From the NCBI GenBank assembly GCA_013396635.1, contig WBMW01005298.1, positions 1 through 64,000 on the forward strand: a stretch of 64,000 bases of DNA, in the 5' to 3' direction. The notes under the pieces are model-generated. The model was not told where the DNA came from. It did no database searches and worked only from the letters and a program-made list of their open reading frames with translations. This DNA is from Penelope pileata. Its lineage: Eukaryota > Chordata > Aves > Galliformes > Cracidae. The position numbers and the translations under genes are program-made. Below, piece by piece: positions 33,401 to 46,074 of the stretch (the stretch's first letter is position 1; the number at the start of each line of letters is the position of its first letter).

Positions 33401-36400
33401 ACATAACCATAACTATTTGCAGTTAATGCCCTAGAAATAATTGTGAACTTCTTGACATCAGTGAGCCACAAGCAAGAGAGAATGAAGAAGCTTTCTTCCT
33501 TTGTTTTTCTCTTAGATGGAGACCAGAACCATCTTGCTTATTTAGCACCACAGTTATGTCCTAGCTAGAGCTATCTTTCCTCGTGCCTTGAATGTTTAGC
33601 ATTTATTCCATACTTCATTTTAAGCAATTTTTCCTTTTTAGAAGGAAGGATTTCTCTTGCAAACCTCTGAATTTGGATTCAGAATCCTTTGTTAGCTGGA
33701 GGGTTTGTTTTTTTTAATTACAATGTAGTATGTGCTTACACATCATCTGTATTCCTGAAGGATGTTGATTTTGAGCAGTTACTTGGCAGTGAAGATTGAG
33801 AGAGGAAGTGCAATGCTCAAAGCATTCTTTAAAACTGTCTGAGTGGGCAGTGATGTTTGGGTTATAAAGGGGATGGAAACTTCTTATTTTCTGGCCTGAT
33901 GGGGAGAGAGTGATGGATGTGGAATGCACAGCACAGTCTAGGGAGAATTACTCCTACTGTGCTGTCAGCAGCAAAATCTGTGGTGGCTGTACCCTGAGAT
34001 GAGCTTATTGCTTCTGCTTTGGTATCAGACGTTGGGCAGACTTGATTTAGCCTCTGAGCTGATTTCATTGACTGCTGTGCATCTGTAGTAAAGCTCAGTT
34101 CTCTAAGATACATCTCGCAGCCTGCAATAGGAAGAGCTGAGCCAACCTGCAGGTGTTATTTCTCAGTTAAGTGTCACAGTTAAGTCCTGAAGTTCTTTTT
34201 GTTTGCCTGCTAAGTGGACCCTACAAGTCTGATGCTTGGGAAGGTGTTTGGCCTTGCATCCGTGAGCTGCTTCCTGAGAGCAGCAGTATTTGTGCGTCAG
34301 TGTAGAATCAAAGTTTGCCATGGGTATAACGATTTTGAGCTATGTGCTGACACCTGCATATGGAGTTCAACCATATTAAACTCTGATTCTCTCTGTGCAT
34401 AATGTATAGTGTTTTAATGAACCCATTTGACATGCTTCTTACTGCGAGTCTAGACAAAATCCAAGTAATAAGTTAATATCCATTAAAGCTGTTGGGAATT
34501 CATTTCCTTTAGTTATGAAACATGCCAGCATAAGATTTCTAACTCTTTTTGCTATATCGATTTGTTTCTACTAATTTCCATTTGCATGAATTCCCTTGAG
34601 AAGTAACATTTAAATTAAAGTACTGGGAAAAAAGCTTTTGAAAGATGGTGCAACAGGATCTTTTGAGAATCTAAATGTGTTTTTGTGGTGTAGCTTTTAC
34701 TTAGTGTACGCAAGGTGCTGGAATGTTTAATGAATGCACTGCCCAGCTGTGTGCCGTGTCTCAAACGTGGGCTGCCTGGGGCTGCACAGCCAGCAGCTCT
34801 GGCTCCCACGGAGCAGTGGGAGCAGGGCTGGCCCTGCTGGGCACTCCTCTCCTGTGGCTGGGCCCTCAGGTCCTGCCCACTGCTGTGTGGTGCCTTTTTC
34901 TCAGTGCAGCTTCAAGGTGCCATCGGTATTCTGATACCCTGAAAGCAGATAACCTTATAGTAATCTTTATTTTTCATTTACTGTAGTTTTGCCTTTTTTG
35001 AAACAGAGTAATAGGTATGAAGAAATTTGCTCGTAAACTCAAAATATTGTAAAGTGTTTTTATTAAGCCAATTAACTTAGCTAAATAGTTGTATGCATTG
35101 CAGTTAGAAAATGTGTTTTGTTTCTGTCTGGATTCTTCTGGGAATCATTTTCCATAGCTGATTCCATAAGTGTCAATTGTTCTTTGGCTATTGGTATACA
35201 CAGGGTTTTACAGGGATTATCCTGAAAAGTAACAGCGGCAGTGGGACCATCCACTAAAGCTCTCTGGCACATCTTTCATAAAGGTTGCCGTGCTAGTCTG
35301 TGATCCGTGTCAGGCTGACTGAATGTTCAGCAGTTCAGACTGAAGTGCTGGAGCTGGTCTGTGGGCTGGGCTCCAAATTTCCACCCCAGTTTCAGTGTGG
35401 TGACCTCTGAGGGCTATGGGGGGAGACGGCTGCTGCTTCTCTGGCAGAGCTGCGTGCCAGGATGAGCTGCTGCGGGGTGAAGCGCGAGTGGCTGCTTCAG
35501 TGCTGCTCTGCTTTGTTCTCAGCCAGACGCTTTTTCCTGTAAAACTGGGCTCAGAACTTGCTGCAGCGTTGGGTAAGCTTGATAAGTACAGTCAAATATT
35601 TGTTCTGCTCTTCAGAAAAATCCAAATTCTTCTTGCTTCTCGTGCATCAAAGTAAAACAAACAAAACACTTGAAATTCAAAAAACAAATCCCAAAAAACC
35701 CCAAACCCTCATCTTTTTTTCCCAGAATAGCAAGGTGCCATGAAGAGTACTTCCTTTCCCATACTTTTGCCTGCAGATATTTTACCTTTTATTGCAGACG
35801 GCAAATTTTGTATGTGATGACAGTGTGATGTTCCCTAAAGTCTTTTCTGACTTAATTTGTTGTAGGAACGTGTCACAGTGTAGATGCTGGCACGCACCAA
35901 ATGAGCTAATTAAACAGAAATTCTCTCATTTGGAAATGATGTGAATAATTTAAGCTCCAGAATTTCCTTCTTCACCATGCAGTGGTTTACTTCCATTTGC
36001 TTTAGCAAGCTCTGGTTGCCAAAGATTTTCAGACAAAGAGCTCAGGAGAGAACTGACCTAAGAGATCAGATCAGTGTTGGTAAGACACATTTCTGCATGG
36101 AATTTTTCAGTCAGGCAGCCTTGCTTTTTTAATTAATGCCTGAAATCTGCTTCCCCAGCCAACAGAAAGCTTCCTAATGTGAGGAACAGCCACAGTTCCC
36201 TTGCTGATCTTCTGCCTCAATTATCTCATTCCCTTGTGCTGAAAAGTAAATGTTGTATTAAGAAAAATTCTTCAAGGGATGTTAGTTTTACATATACTGT
36301 GTGTATATATGTAACTTGAGGAATTTCATTACCCTAGTTTTATCTCTGGATTCTGGTGGCTATTCAGGAGAAAACACAAGAATGGGAGTTGATACAAAGT

Positions 36401-39400
36401 GGTCAAAAATACAACTTAAACTGGGTGTTTAATAGGGGCAGATGGAAATTAAAAATGTATTGTTGCACTGTTGTGTTGTAGAGAAGCAGTAAAGGAGAAG
36501 GAAGTGCTCACTGAAGTATCTGCTGGGGGCTCTACAGAAGAGCATTTTTCTGTTCTTCCTTTTCTTGTGAGTTTTTGAAACCCACGTGTTACGAACACCA
36601 ACCTCTACCCTGGAAAAGTGGCCTTGTTTTCGTTCACCAAAGCAAGCACGTGCATTCAGCGTGCCTTTGCCATCAGCATTGAAAGCAGCCGAAAGAACAG
36701 GCTCCTCTGTGCAGGAGAGCAGCGGGTGCACGTGGCGAAAGCTGGGCCCTTGTGCAAGGCACCCCTGCTCCTGTTCATGCAGAGGGGCATGCGTGTGGAG
36801 AAGCTTTTCACAGGGTCTTCCATCCCTCTGTGAAAGCAGCATCCCTTGCCTTTTAAGTTAGAAGAAAGGCACAGTGATCCTTAATGTGTAAAAGGGACAG
36901 CGAAAGCCAGGAAGCGTGTTGGCTTGTCCTGTGCTCACCTGCATTTTTGCCATTGAGAGTTCTCAGATTGAGCTGTTGCATGGGTGAGATTCTGGGGACC
37001 GGTCATGCAAGAAAGCTGTGGTCGCACGCAGCATGTTCACATGCCTCTTATATGTCTGTCTTCTTCAGATACCAGAAGCGTAGGAGAGAGGCCTTCCTCC
37101 ACTTTCCTTCATTTATAGAAAAATCTCCTTTCACAGCTGTGGATCAACATGATGAAGAACGGAGCTGGAGCCGGTGCTTTGTGTTTTTGTGTTCGGGGGA
37201 AGCAAGCAGACAACTGTGAAGTAGAGTTGAATATAGCTGTGCTTTTTATAGTCCCACCAAAGACGATCAATATCCCCTTGAAAAGCTGCTTTAAAATAAA
37301 TATTTTGTGTTCTTTTTGCCTCTTCTGAAAGTAAACAACTTTAGTGCCAGAAAGCCTGTGTAACTCGGTTGCTCCTGGATGCACGTTGAGACTTGACCTT
37401 AAATACAGCTGAGGGCATGGTAAAGGTGGCTTGGCACACCATTGCCTGTAGCTTCTTGAGGCTGAGTCGTTACTAAACATAAGCTGTGACAGGAAACCTG
37501 AGTAACTTCACAGCTACGAGAAACAAGAAAAGGTAGCTGATAAGCAGAGTAAAGAACTGGAGTTTGAAATATAAATGGATCATTTGCTTTGACAGTAGCT
37601 ATATGTATGCAAATCTCTGGAATCCTCTTGTTACCTGCATAAAAGCAAAGCCTGGTAACTTCGTAGCAATAGCTTTTTTATGGGAGGTTTTATGAAAATG
37701 TTGCATTCCCTTGCTACGCCTGAATCAGTGCTGCGACACAGGCAGGTGATTTGGCAAACAAAGATAATGCCTTGACCTTGGCAACTAGCTGCCTATTGTA
37801 GTCCTGTCTACACATGTAAGTGCTGGGTTGTCAGACTGCTGCACGTGCATCCCTGTTGCTGGCACTTTGGGTGTGCAGGCAAGGTAAGCTCCTGTGGTAG
37901 GTAGCTTCTCTTTTTTCAGGCTGTTGTAAGATGCTGTGAGTAGGCAATACCTTTTTGAAAGCTGATGTACAATCTGAGAGCTCCTCTCTCACTCCTAAAC
38001 AGTGTCAAAACCCAAAAAGTGCAGGCTGGATGTCTGGACTTTCTCAGAAAGGTTTCATTCCTGTTGAATGAACCTGAGTCAACTCATCTGATCCCTATGC
38101 TATTTGAGTAGGATTGGAACTAAAATATTTGAAACAGGAAAGTTTGAGTAACAAAATATATTTGTGTAGCCACTTCTGTGTCTGATGATCCCCATCTCAG
38201 AAATGCTTCTCACTGTCTGCAGGGGCAGCCAGCCTGCGGTAGCTACCAGCACGTTTCCATGCTTTCATTTAAGTATTAAGATGTGCTTCAATAAACCAAA
38301 AGTTTAAGAGCACTTTGTGCAGGTCGTTATCAAATAATTGAATTTGTAATTTTGTAGTTTACTAAACTCCATGAGTATCCTCGTCTCGGCGATGCGTCCC
38401 AAGGGATGCTTTTATTACTCATTGAGTGGCAATCTGCGTGCTCCACTCAGGCACCTTAATGAGGGGGCTGAGCGTGCGGCTGCAGAACGACGCCGTTACT
38501 GCCAGCGGGCCTTGTTTAGATTTGGTTAGGGCAGTAAATAAAAGGTACATAATTTGCATAAGCTTATTAAGTGGTATTCTCAGGAGAAGCAGTGATAATT
38601 TCAGATGCTGTTTTCAGCGCTGACAGCTGATCCATTTACAAGTTAGATGTGGAGAAGGGTTACAGCGAAAGGATAAAGGCTGCTGTCCGCTATGCAGGAG
38701 TGCCAGGAAAATGCAGGAAGTGTGGAAGTTACACCCTGTGAAGAGTGAGTGCCCAGCCTAACCAATTGCCTGGGGTGAACAGAAAGACAAGCTGTACTGG
38801 TCCTGTAGTTTGAAAAGTAAGGTGATTTCAAATATTTAAATGCAAGTATAAAGAGATGTCGTTAGCTCAGCACGGGGGTAACTATTTTAGCATAAGAGTT
38901 GACATGTTTGCTTTTCTTCCTAAAATAAACCAAAACGAATCCCAATGAAATTGGCTGTGCGTTATTTGCACCGACTTGCTTAAATGTTTCACAACTCCTT
39001 ATTTGAACCGCTCAGATTTGTGTGGGGAGAAGGCTTTTGTGATTTATGGTGTTCCTTGGAGCGGCTGATTGAAAAAGTTCAGTATATCAGCCTTGTTTAA
39101 TAGGAGGTTTCTGTATGCTGTCTCTTTTAAAAGAAAAGAGAAAAGGAAGGTGACTTTTAAATCAACTTGAATTGGAAAAGTCAATGGAAAATATCACACC
39201 AAAGACAAAATTAAACTTTCTTGTGAGTCTTTATAGCATTGCTTCAGATTTCTCATTCAGGTGTCCTCTGTACGAGGCCTCCCCTCCTGTTACCTTTCTA
39301 GTCAAGAGGACGACGCGATCGCAGTGTCGGCCAAAGTCCGTGTATGGGCTTTGTATGCCACTGTCGCCCTGACATAGAAGAGATTTGTTGGTAGGCATAG

Positions 39401-42400
39401 TTGTGAAGTAAGTATTGTAAAATCCTCTCTCTTCATTCAGAGATGGAAAGTTCGTCGAGCTTGAAGTATTGGGGTGCCAACGCGCTCAAAGTAGAGCTTT
39501 AAGATCTGCATAGGAGGTCTCTGGCAAATGTTTGTGGTTTTGGTGTGTTTTAGTAAAAATACATAGAAGATTTTTCAATACAGGCAGTCTTTAAAAATGT
39601 TGATGGGTGTAGAAAAATAAGCTCTAGAAACAAAGAAACTTGGACTGTTTTATGAACCTCCATTATTCTAAGAAAATATTTGTCATAGCTTAAAAAGCAG
39701 ATTTTAATTTGCAGAATAGCCAGATTTTATTCAAAGTCAACACCAGATTGTGTTCTTATGGCTTGAAATTATGATTTTATTAATACTGTGTAATTAGAAT
39801 GACAAGTGGAAAATTAGGACTCGGCGTTTGGGAATAGCTTCGGTGATGTATTCCAGGATATATTTTGTGTGCTTATCCAGTCTGCAAGTGTGAGTAACTT
39901 CTTAGACTTTTGACTAATTATTGATACTGAAATTTATGAAAGCCTTTTGTAAAGATACTACAGGACAGTCAGTAGTAGATGGTGACTTTGTGGTAACGAT
40001 TCGAGCTGTAATTTCCTATGGTCTCCTCGCATTGTGAGTTGTTCTTCTGAGCGTCACAAAAATGTTCTAACAGATGTAGGTTGTGTTTATTGAATGCTCT
40101 CTGATTTGAAAATGTAGTGCTTTCTGCCCTGGTTTCACATCTGATAATTGTTGCAGCAGTTTTTAGTTCTGTGCCTGAAAAAATAGGCAGCTTTGATTAG
40201 CTGCTGCAAAGCAGTCAACAGGATCATAGTTTGTGGCAGGAGACCGCCTTGGTTTGTGTGGCAATGCTTGCAGCAGGAGAAGCTTCCAGCTCTGCCAGGC
40301 TGCTGGCACAGCTGCAGTTTGTCTGCTTCCACGTCTTAAATGGGGGGATCTTCTGGATGAGTATCTTTGGGCATTTTCTTGAGTACTTGCTTTACCCTTT
40401 CTCTTCAGGGAGAGAAAGGGTGCATTGTGACCCCATGTAGTTGTGGGACCTGCTGGAAAACACTCAGCTGTCGCCAAGCGCTGTGGCCTCTTGTGCATCC
40501 CTGTTGCAAGGCGCATCATTTGCTGCATATATTGTTGCATATGTGTGTTTAATGGGTATGATGGTGAGCCAGTGACCACACAAATAGATTACTTGGCTGT
40601 CCCCACTCACAGGGTGCTCATATGCCATCAGATTAACCTTTAAAGTATTTAGACTTCTTTTTTCTGACTGACTGGGTAACATTTTATGTAGTGAAGACAT
40701 AAATTGAAGTGCAGGAGTTTGACAAAGACCCACTGCACCCATACAAAACACATCAGGAGTTTTGATAATATGAAGCAGGCTTCAGTTTTTGCATTAGGAA
40801 AAGCAGTGCCTTTAAGTGTCCAGTCCCTAGACCATTTTGGAGCTTTCAGTCCAGCAGTGCTTTGTTTTCTTGAGAATTACTCACCATACCAGAAAGCTGC
40901 TTGATTGGGATCTGATAATGGCATGTCCTAACGTAGTTTAATTCTAAATATGTCATTATGAACCTTTCTGGCAGGGTAGCCACGTAACGCAGATGTCTCA
41001 TTCAAACATGAATATATTCCCTTTCTGGTGTATTGCCTTTGTTTCTCCAAAATCCTCTGATCCTGTGTTATTCAGTGCCTGCCATTAGTGAGTTCAGCAG
41101 GCCTAATTCTTGTACATAGGGTGAATCTTGCAATGAGCCAAGTGATTATGGATTAGTTTCACAGGAGCTAACATTGCAGTTGGGAAAAAGAGTCTATGTA
41201 AGCAGGTTGCAGGGCTTTTTGGGTATGCAGAATGAGTTTTGCTAGCAAATACTGCTTGATGCTGCCAGTGTTCCCTGGCCCTTAAATGATGATTTCCACC
41301 AAAATATAGATCAGTGTGTTAACATTTTCTCCCATATGTGACAACACGTGGGCAGGCTGTGTTCTTTAGAAGACTATAAACCAAGCTGGCATGGTGAGGG
41401 AAGAAGTGGGGACGTACGAACTGGCAAGGCTCTTAAAATCTGTGAAATCACGTGGTTCCTGCTTTTGTTTCTTGACGAAGTGAAAGTATAAAATTAGCTG
41501 TGTCTGTGGCAGCAGAAGCAAGTAGTGGGAGTGGATCTGCAGAGCAAACCCATGTCTGTGCTTCATGCATGGGGCTTCACGTTGGAGTAATCCAGCCTGT
41601 TCCTGAGGACTGACTGCCCAGGAGCCATTGGAGCGTATAAGGTGCTCTCCTGGAGTCTGGCTGTGAGTCTCATTTATCAAAACCAAATCCATTTCTTATA
41701 CTATGGTGTTTTTTTTTTAGTGAGTAGTTTTCCTCTTGACATATTACTGATTCTTGCTGACGTGTATTTGGCACAAAACACCCGTGATCTACCGTATTAA
41801 TTTATCTTCTAGAAATGAGGTGAGTATGCGCATTCCTATTCCCACAAATATACATTATTCATACATTGTTTGTTCAATAGGTGATAAGTTCCCTTTCCTC
41901 TGACCCAATATAGTCCCAGTAGTGATTAAGGCAGACATTGAGGATGGAATGATGTCCCAGTGTTAATGACTAACGGCATGCTCTTGCTAACGTCTTCACT
42001 GCACTGAAACCAACCGTGACCCTCACTGAGTTTTGTTCAGCATTATGCTCAGGTGGATCCTCTTCCTCTGACTGGAAGAAGGCACTGTGCCAGATGCTTG
42101 GATGGGTTTTGGGGACCTCTTCTTGACTTCCTTCTCCCATTAGTCCTTGCCAAATGGGATTTCTTCAAAGAGTGGGACATGCTGACTTCTAAACGTTCTG
42201 TTCTGTCTTACAGGGTCAGTGATTTTTCATGGTGTGTTTATGCAGTTTATAATGCAGTCCTCATTTTTGATCTCAAGTTGTCACTGTAATGTGACTTCTA
42301 ATTTGAAGGAGACAAGGATTTATAATTGTTCGCTATAATTTGTTTATGAAAGCTTTAAATGTGAAAATTTGAATACCCAAAGGTCCTATTAGATATTTAG

Positions 42401-45400
42401 TTTAAATTCTTTGCTTCCATTTCTTACATAAAAAATGGTAAGCTTTTAAAACAGAAGGCTGAGATATGGAGAGAGAAATGGTTTTATAGCATACCCAGCA
42501 CTAATCAGCACATCCAGAAGTGAGGATTTCAATCTACAGTTGACTTTGAACAATCTCTACTGGTGTACTTGATGCAAGTTAACTCTCCATACCAATGTGA
42601 GATGTTATTTCTCCAGATGTGCACGAGGCTCTCCAAGCGCGGAACTGCTGCTGCTCAGTGGTAGCAGCCAGGTGGGATCTTTAGTGGGGCTGGGCACTGC
42701 GAGGCTTCTGGCAGCTAAGCACGTCCTTTCGGTCAGGCTGGTTGATGTTGCAGGCTGTGTTTTTCTGGAGGATTTGTTGGGATTCAAGGCTCTGACCTCA
42801 GGACTGTTCGTCAGTGGTGGTGATATGGAAAAAACTGAGAAATTTTCTCAAGCCAGTGCCTCCAGACTACAATGCAATTGCACTGTTAAGAATTTAGAAC
42901 TATTTAAGAGCTTCTCTTACACTAAAATCTGTCTCAGCCATTACAGTGAAGATAAGGCAGAAAATGTCACTTCTCTGTTCTTTCTTGAAGTATAGGTATA
43001 TCACTGGAGAGAGGGAAGAAATTAAATCTCTGGCAATGGACAGAAATTTGAAATGTTATTAGCTATCTGATACAATTTATAGAATAGCAGAGTTTGAATT
43101 TGATAGTTCTACAGATGAAATTTACTGTACAAAAAAGTGTATTTTTGGAATCCAGCTAGAGGGCAAGAAGATTCGAGCATCAGATCTATGTTCAAACAAC
43201 ATTAGGTTTGTCAAGTCTTCATGTGCTTATCTCTCTTGCTGAATGTAACTGTTAATTCTGCTCTGCGAGGTCACAGAGTCTCATATGCCACCAGGATATT
43301 TGTCACTGTGGAGTCCTTCAAAATTTTCTTGTTTCAATCATTTTAAGTCCTTCCTTGTATTTGGTTGCAGTCTAAGGATTGGGAGCATTTTCTTTATGAA
43401 TGATTGGAATCTAAAAGACTCTTTTATCCTCTTGGAATTTTTTTTTTATGGAATGTGAAGTCTTTGAATGGACTTCCATGTTTCTGAGCTCAGATCCCTG
43501 CTATTACATATGATTTTATTTTATCCTCCCACCCATCAGGTCCATCTTAGGTCAGACTCCCACTTCTTGTCTGAATTATTCTTTGGGAAGCCGTACTGTT
43601 ACTTCTCTAGTGATTAAAAATGTCTTCTCGTCTATATCTTACATACTTTCAGACTCAGTTTAGCCTTTTCCTTTATAGGCTTTAAGAGTGAATAATGTAC
43701 ATGTTGTATATATTCTCAATATCTTATAGGCACATCATTTGATGTAATGTGAAGGAGTGTTGTCTAGACCTTTATCATGTGTTTAGCCCTTACCCTATCA
43801 CATGCCTCATCCCCATGGGCTGTTTAACCTGCAGCACTCACCTGTGGCTGCTCAGTCCCGCAGCTGTGTAGTACTGCTGCCTGTCGCTGTTGCTTTATTC
43901 TGTATCTCTTACAAAGCCTCTGTATTTCTGAGGCAAGGTGATCAGAGCAGATGCAGTCGTCAGAACACAGGGTGTATCGTGAATTATATGGTAGTGTTTA
44001 GTTTTGTGTTTTTTTCTTGGTTTATTTACCTTTTAGATTGCACTGAAGTGGTTAGCTCGTATGAAAAATTGCACAGTGATTTGAAGATCTTTCTGTGGAT
44101 GACAGAGCTAATGTAGAACTCATCACTGTGTATACAGTGCTGTGTAGCTATTTTTCTGTTACTGTGCATTTTCTGTAATTCAGTACATCATTTTACTGTC
44201 AAGTACCTCTGTGATTCCTCACAGTAAGCCTGTTTACGAATTTTTTCACTTTGTTATTCACGTTGACTTCAAAATTCATTAGGAATGAATTGGAGCAGTG
44301 TAAATCCTAGCAGAAATCCTTGGAAGCTCCTGATACCAACTTCCTTGCGTTGTGAAAAGTGCCCTTTGAATCTTCACCCTTTTCTTAACTCTTTATCAGC
44401 AGATGAGGGAATCTTCCCTCTTACCCTGCAATATTTCTTCCTTTATGGTCTTTCCTGGTTTGCCAGGCTGTGGCCCTCCCTGTTCCTTTTCCTCAGAACA
44501 TACGGTTACCACAACTTTTGTGCAAAAGGAATTAATGAGACTTTTGAAAATAGGAACACCGGGATGGCTGCTGCTGCTGTCAGGGTGGTGGGTGCAGGCT
44601 GCAGGCAGCTGGGCAGTGAGCCAGCAGGAGACGTCCCCTGCTCGAGGTGGTGAGGCTGGGGACAGGGGAGCGGGGTGCGTGGTGCCCTCTGGGTGGGTAA
44701 CCCGGGAGCAGCTGGGGTCTGCAGGTGCCAGGCAGGTTTGCCTTTCAGCACTGGCGTATTACCTTTGCTTCAGAAATATTCGGAAGAATATCGGTTTAGC
44801 ATGGTATCTTTGGTCAACCCCTGCTGAATGTTGTCCTGTTTTATATTTTTAGGTCTTCTGTTTTTGTTTCCACCAAATGTTGTTCCAGACCCTTTGATGC
44901 CACTGAGATGCGTGGTGATAGTTGCTGTGCTTTCCTTAGGCTCCATTCGTTGCTGTGCTATGTAGTTCTGAAGGCGTGTTCAGGGAGCCTTTAATCTTTG
45001 TTCTTACTGCATAGCAACTCCACCATTATCCTCCTTACTCTGTGTTACAGACCTATTAATTGACTTGTATGATTTCTCTTGCTCACATGGATCCCTGTTC
45101 CTGCTCCTTGTAGGGTTCCCAGTATGTTGTCTTGTAACGGCTATTTATTCAAGAAACTATAATCCTACAAGGTTATTTTTGCTCAGATACATACTCTTAA
45201 GAATTTCACACTTTCTTTGCGAAGTGCCTTTCATATTGACGCTGATCAATCCTTCTCTAGTTTCTTGGCATCTCCATCTGCCCTTCTTGGGCTCTATGTT
45301 TTCCTGCTCAGAGCACCCAAGGTGGGAGATGTTGGAGCAGGCCATGCTTACACACTGCATATGGGAGTGTGACACCACAGGGACCAGATCCTTGGAGAGA

Positions 45401-45994
45401 AGGAAATGCCATCTTTAGAAGCCTCAGCCCAAATTTGACTCTATGGGTAGTATGTGTAATTCCCAAAAGCCTGTGTTCCTGAAGTGGTAGTAATGCAGAC
45501 TGATAGCTTTTTAATTCTGCTGTTACTTTGGTCTTGTATCTTCAGTGTGTTGGTAGCAGGAAGATGTGCTGCTTATGCTGTCACCTTTATGTAGCTCTTG
45601 GGAGAAAGGAGATGAGATTTCTGAACGTCTGTTTCATATGGGACATATTGACCGTTTATGGCCAAGGGCTTTGCATTTTGTGTCCTCACCAAATTTCTTA
45701 ATATACTTCATCTCAAACTCTGAGGGGATTTTAGACTATTTTTATTTATTACATGTTTATTTAAAAAAAGTTTATTTGATAGCATATCTGTGATGTCTGT
45801 CCTTAAATTTTACTCTTGAAAATTTGCTTTTAGTAGTTTAATAACAAAAAGCAATATTTTGTTAAAAATTTTGCTAAATATCCCCCCTTAAAATGCTTGC
45901 TTTGGATAATGCAATGAAGTAGGTAAGAAGTGAATAATCAAATGAAAAAAAAAACCTGGATTTTTTTTTTTTGTAGATGAACTCAATAAAATAA
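30498..45994. other. DDX10: Long repeat-poor intron stretch
   Basis: More than 15 kb in which I recognise no transposon and no exon. It begins with TTTGTAAATTAT-type repeats (30498-30560). It contains an A/C-rich run followed by (AG)n and poly-T (31918-32020), a GC-rich islet at 34734-34925, CpG-retaining segments at 38380-38640 and 39296-39345, and a second GC-rich islet at 44566-44740. ORFs such as 36429-36842 (-), 42597-42995 (+) and 44403-44852 (+) have no recognisable domain. Confidence 0.45.
31918..32020. repeat. A/C-rich run, (AG)n and poly-T
   Basis: A-rich sequence with CCC interruptions (31918-31961), then about ten AG units (31962-31981), then 13 T at 32008-32020 after a short unique spacer. 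Confidence 0.85.
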
Positions 45995-46074
45995 TGGGTG
46001 GTCCTGTGCGAAGCCAGGAGTTGGACGCAATGATCCTTATGGGTCCATTCAAACTTGAGATATTCTGTGATTCT
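45995..46074 (+). mobile_element. CR1 LINE extreme 3' end, sense
   Basis: GGGTGGTCCTGTGCGAAGCC, then GGAGTTGGACGCAATGATCC and GATATTCTGTGATTCT: the last 80 or so bases of a CR1 element including its terminal repeat. It sits just right of an A10/T12 pair of homopolymers (45945-45954 and 45961-45972). One of only two sense-oriented copies recognised. Confidence 0.85.

Noticed and set aside
36429..36861. Overlapping ORFs of 71-137 codons on both strands
   Set aside because: No recognisable protein; several frames open simultaneously, as expected from composition.
42597..42995. 132-codon + strand ORF
   Set aside because: Unrecognised sequence, no splice signals that would connect it to DDX10, and no codon bias visible.
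44403..44852. 149-codon + strand ORF
   Set aside because: Length comes from a GC-rich islet with few stops; overlapping frames on both strands are also open.
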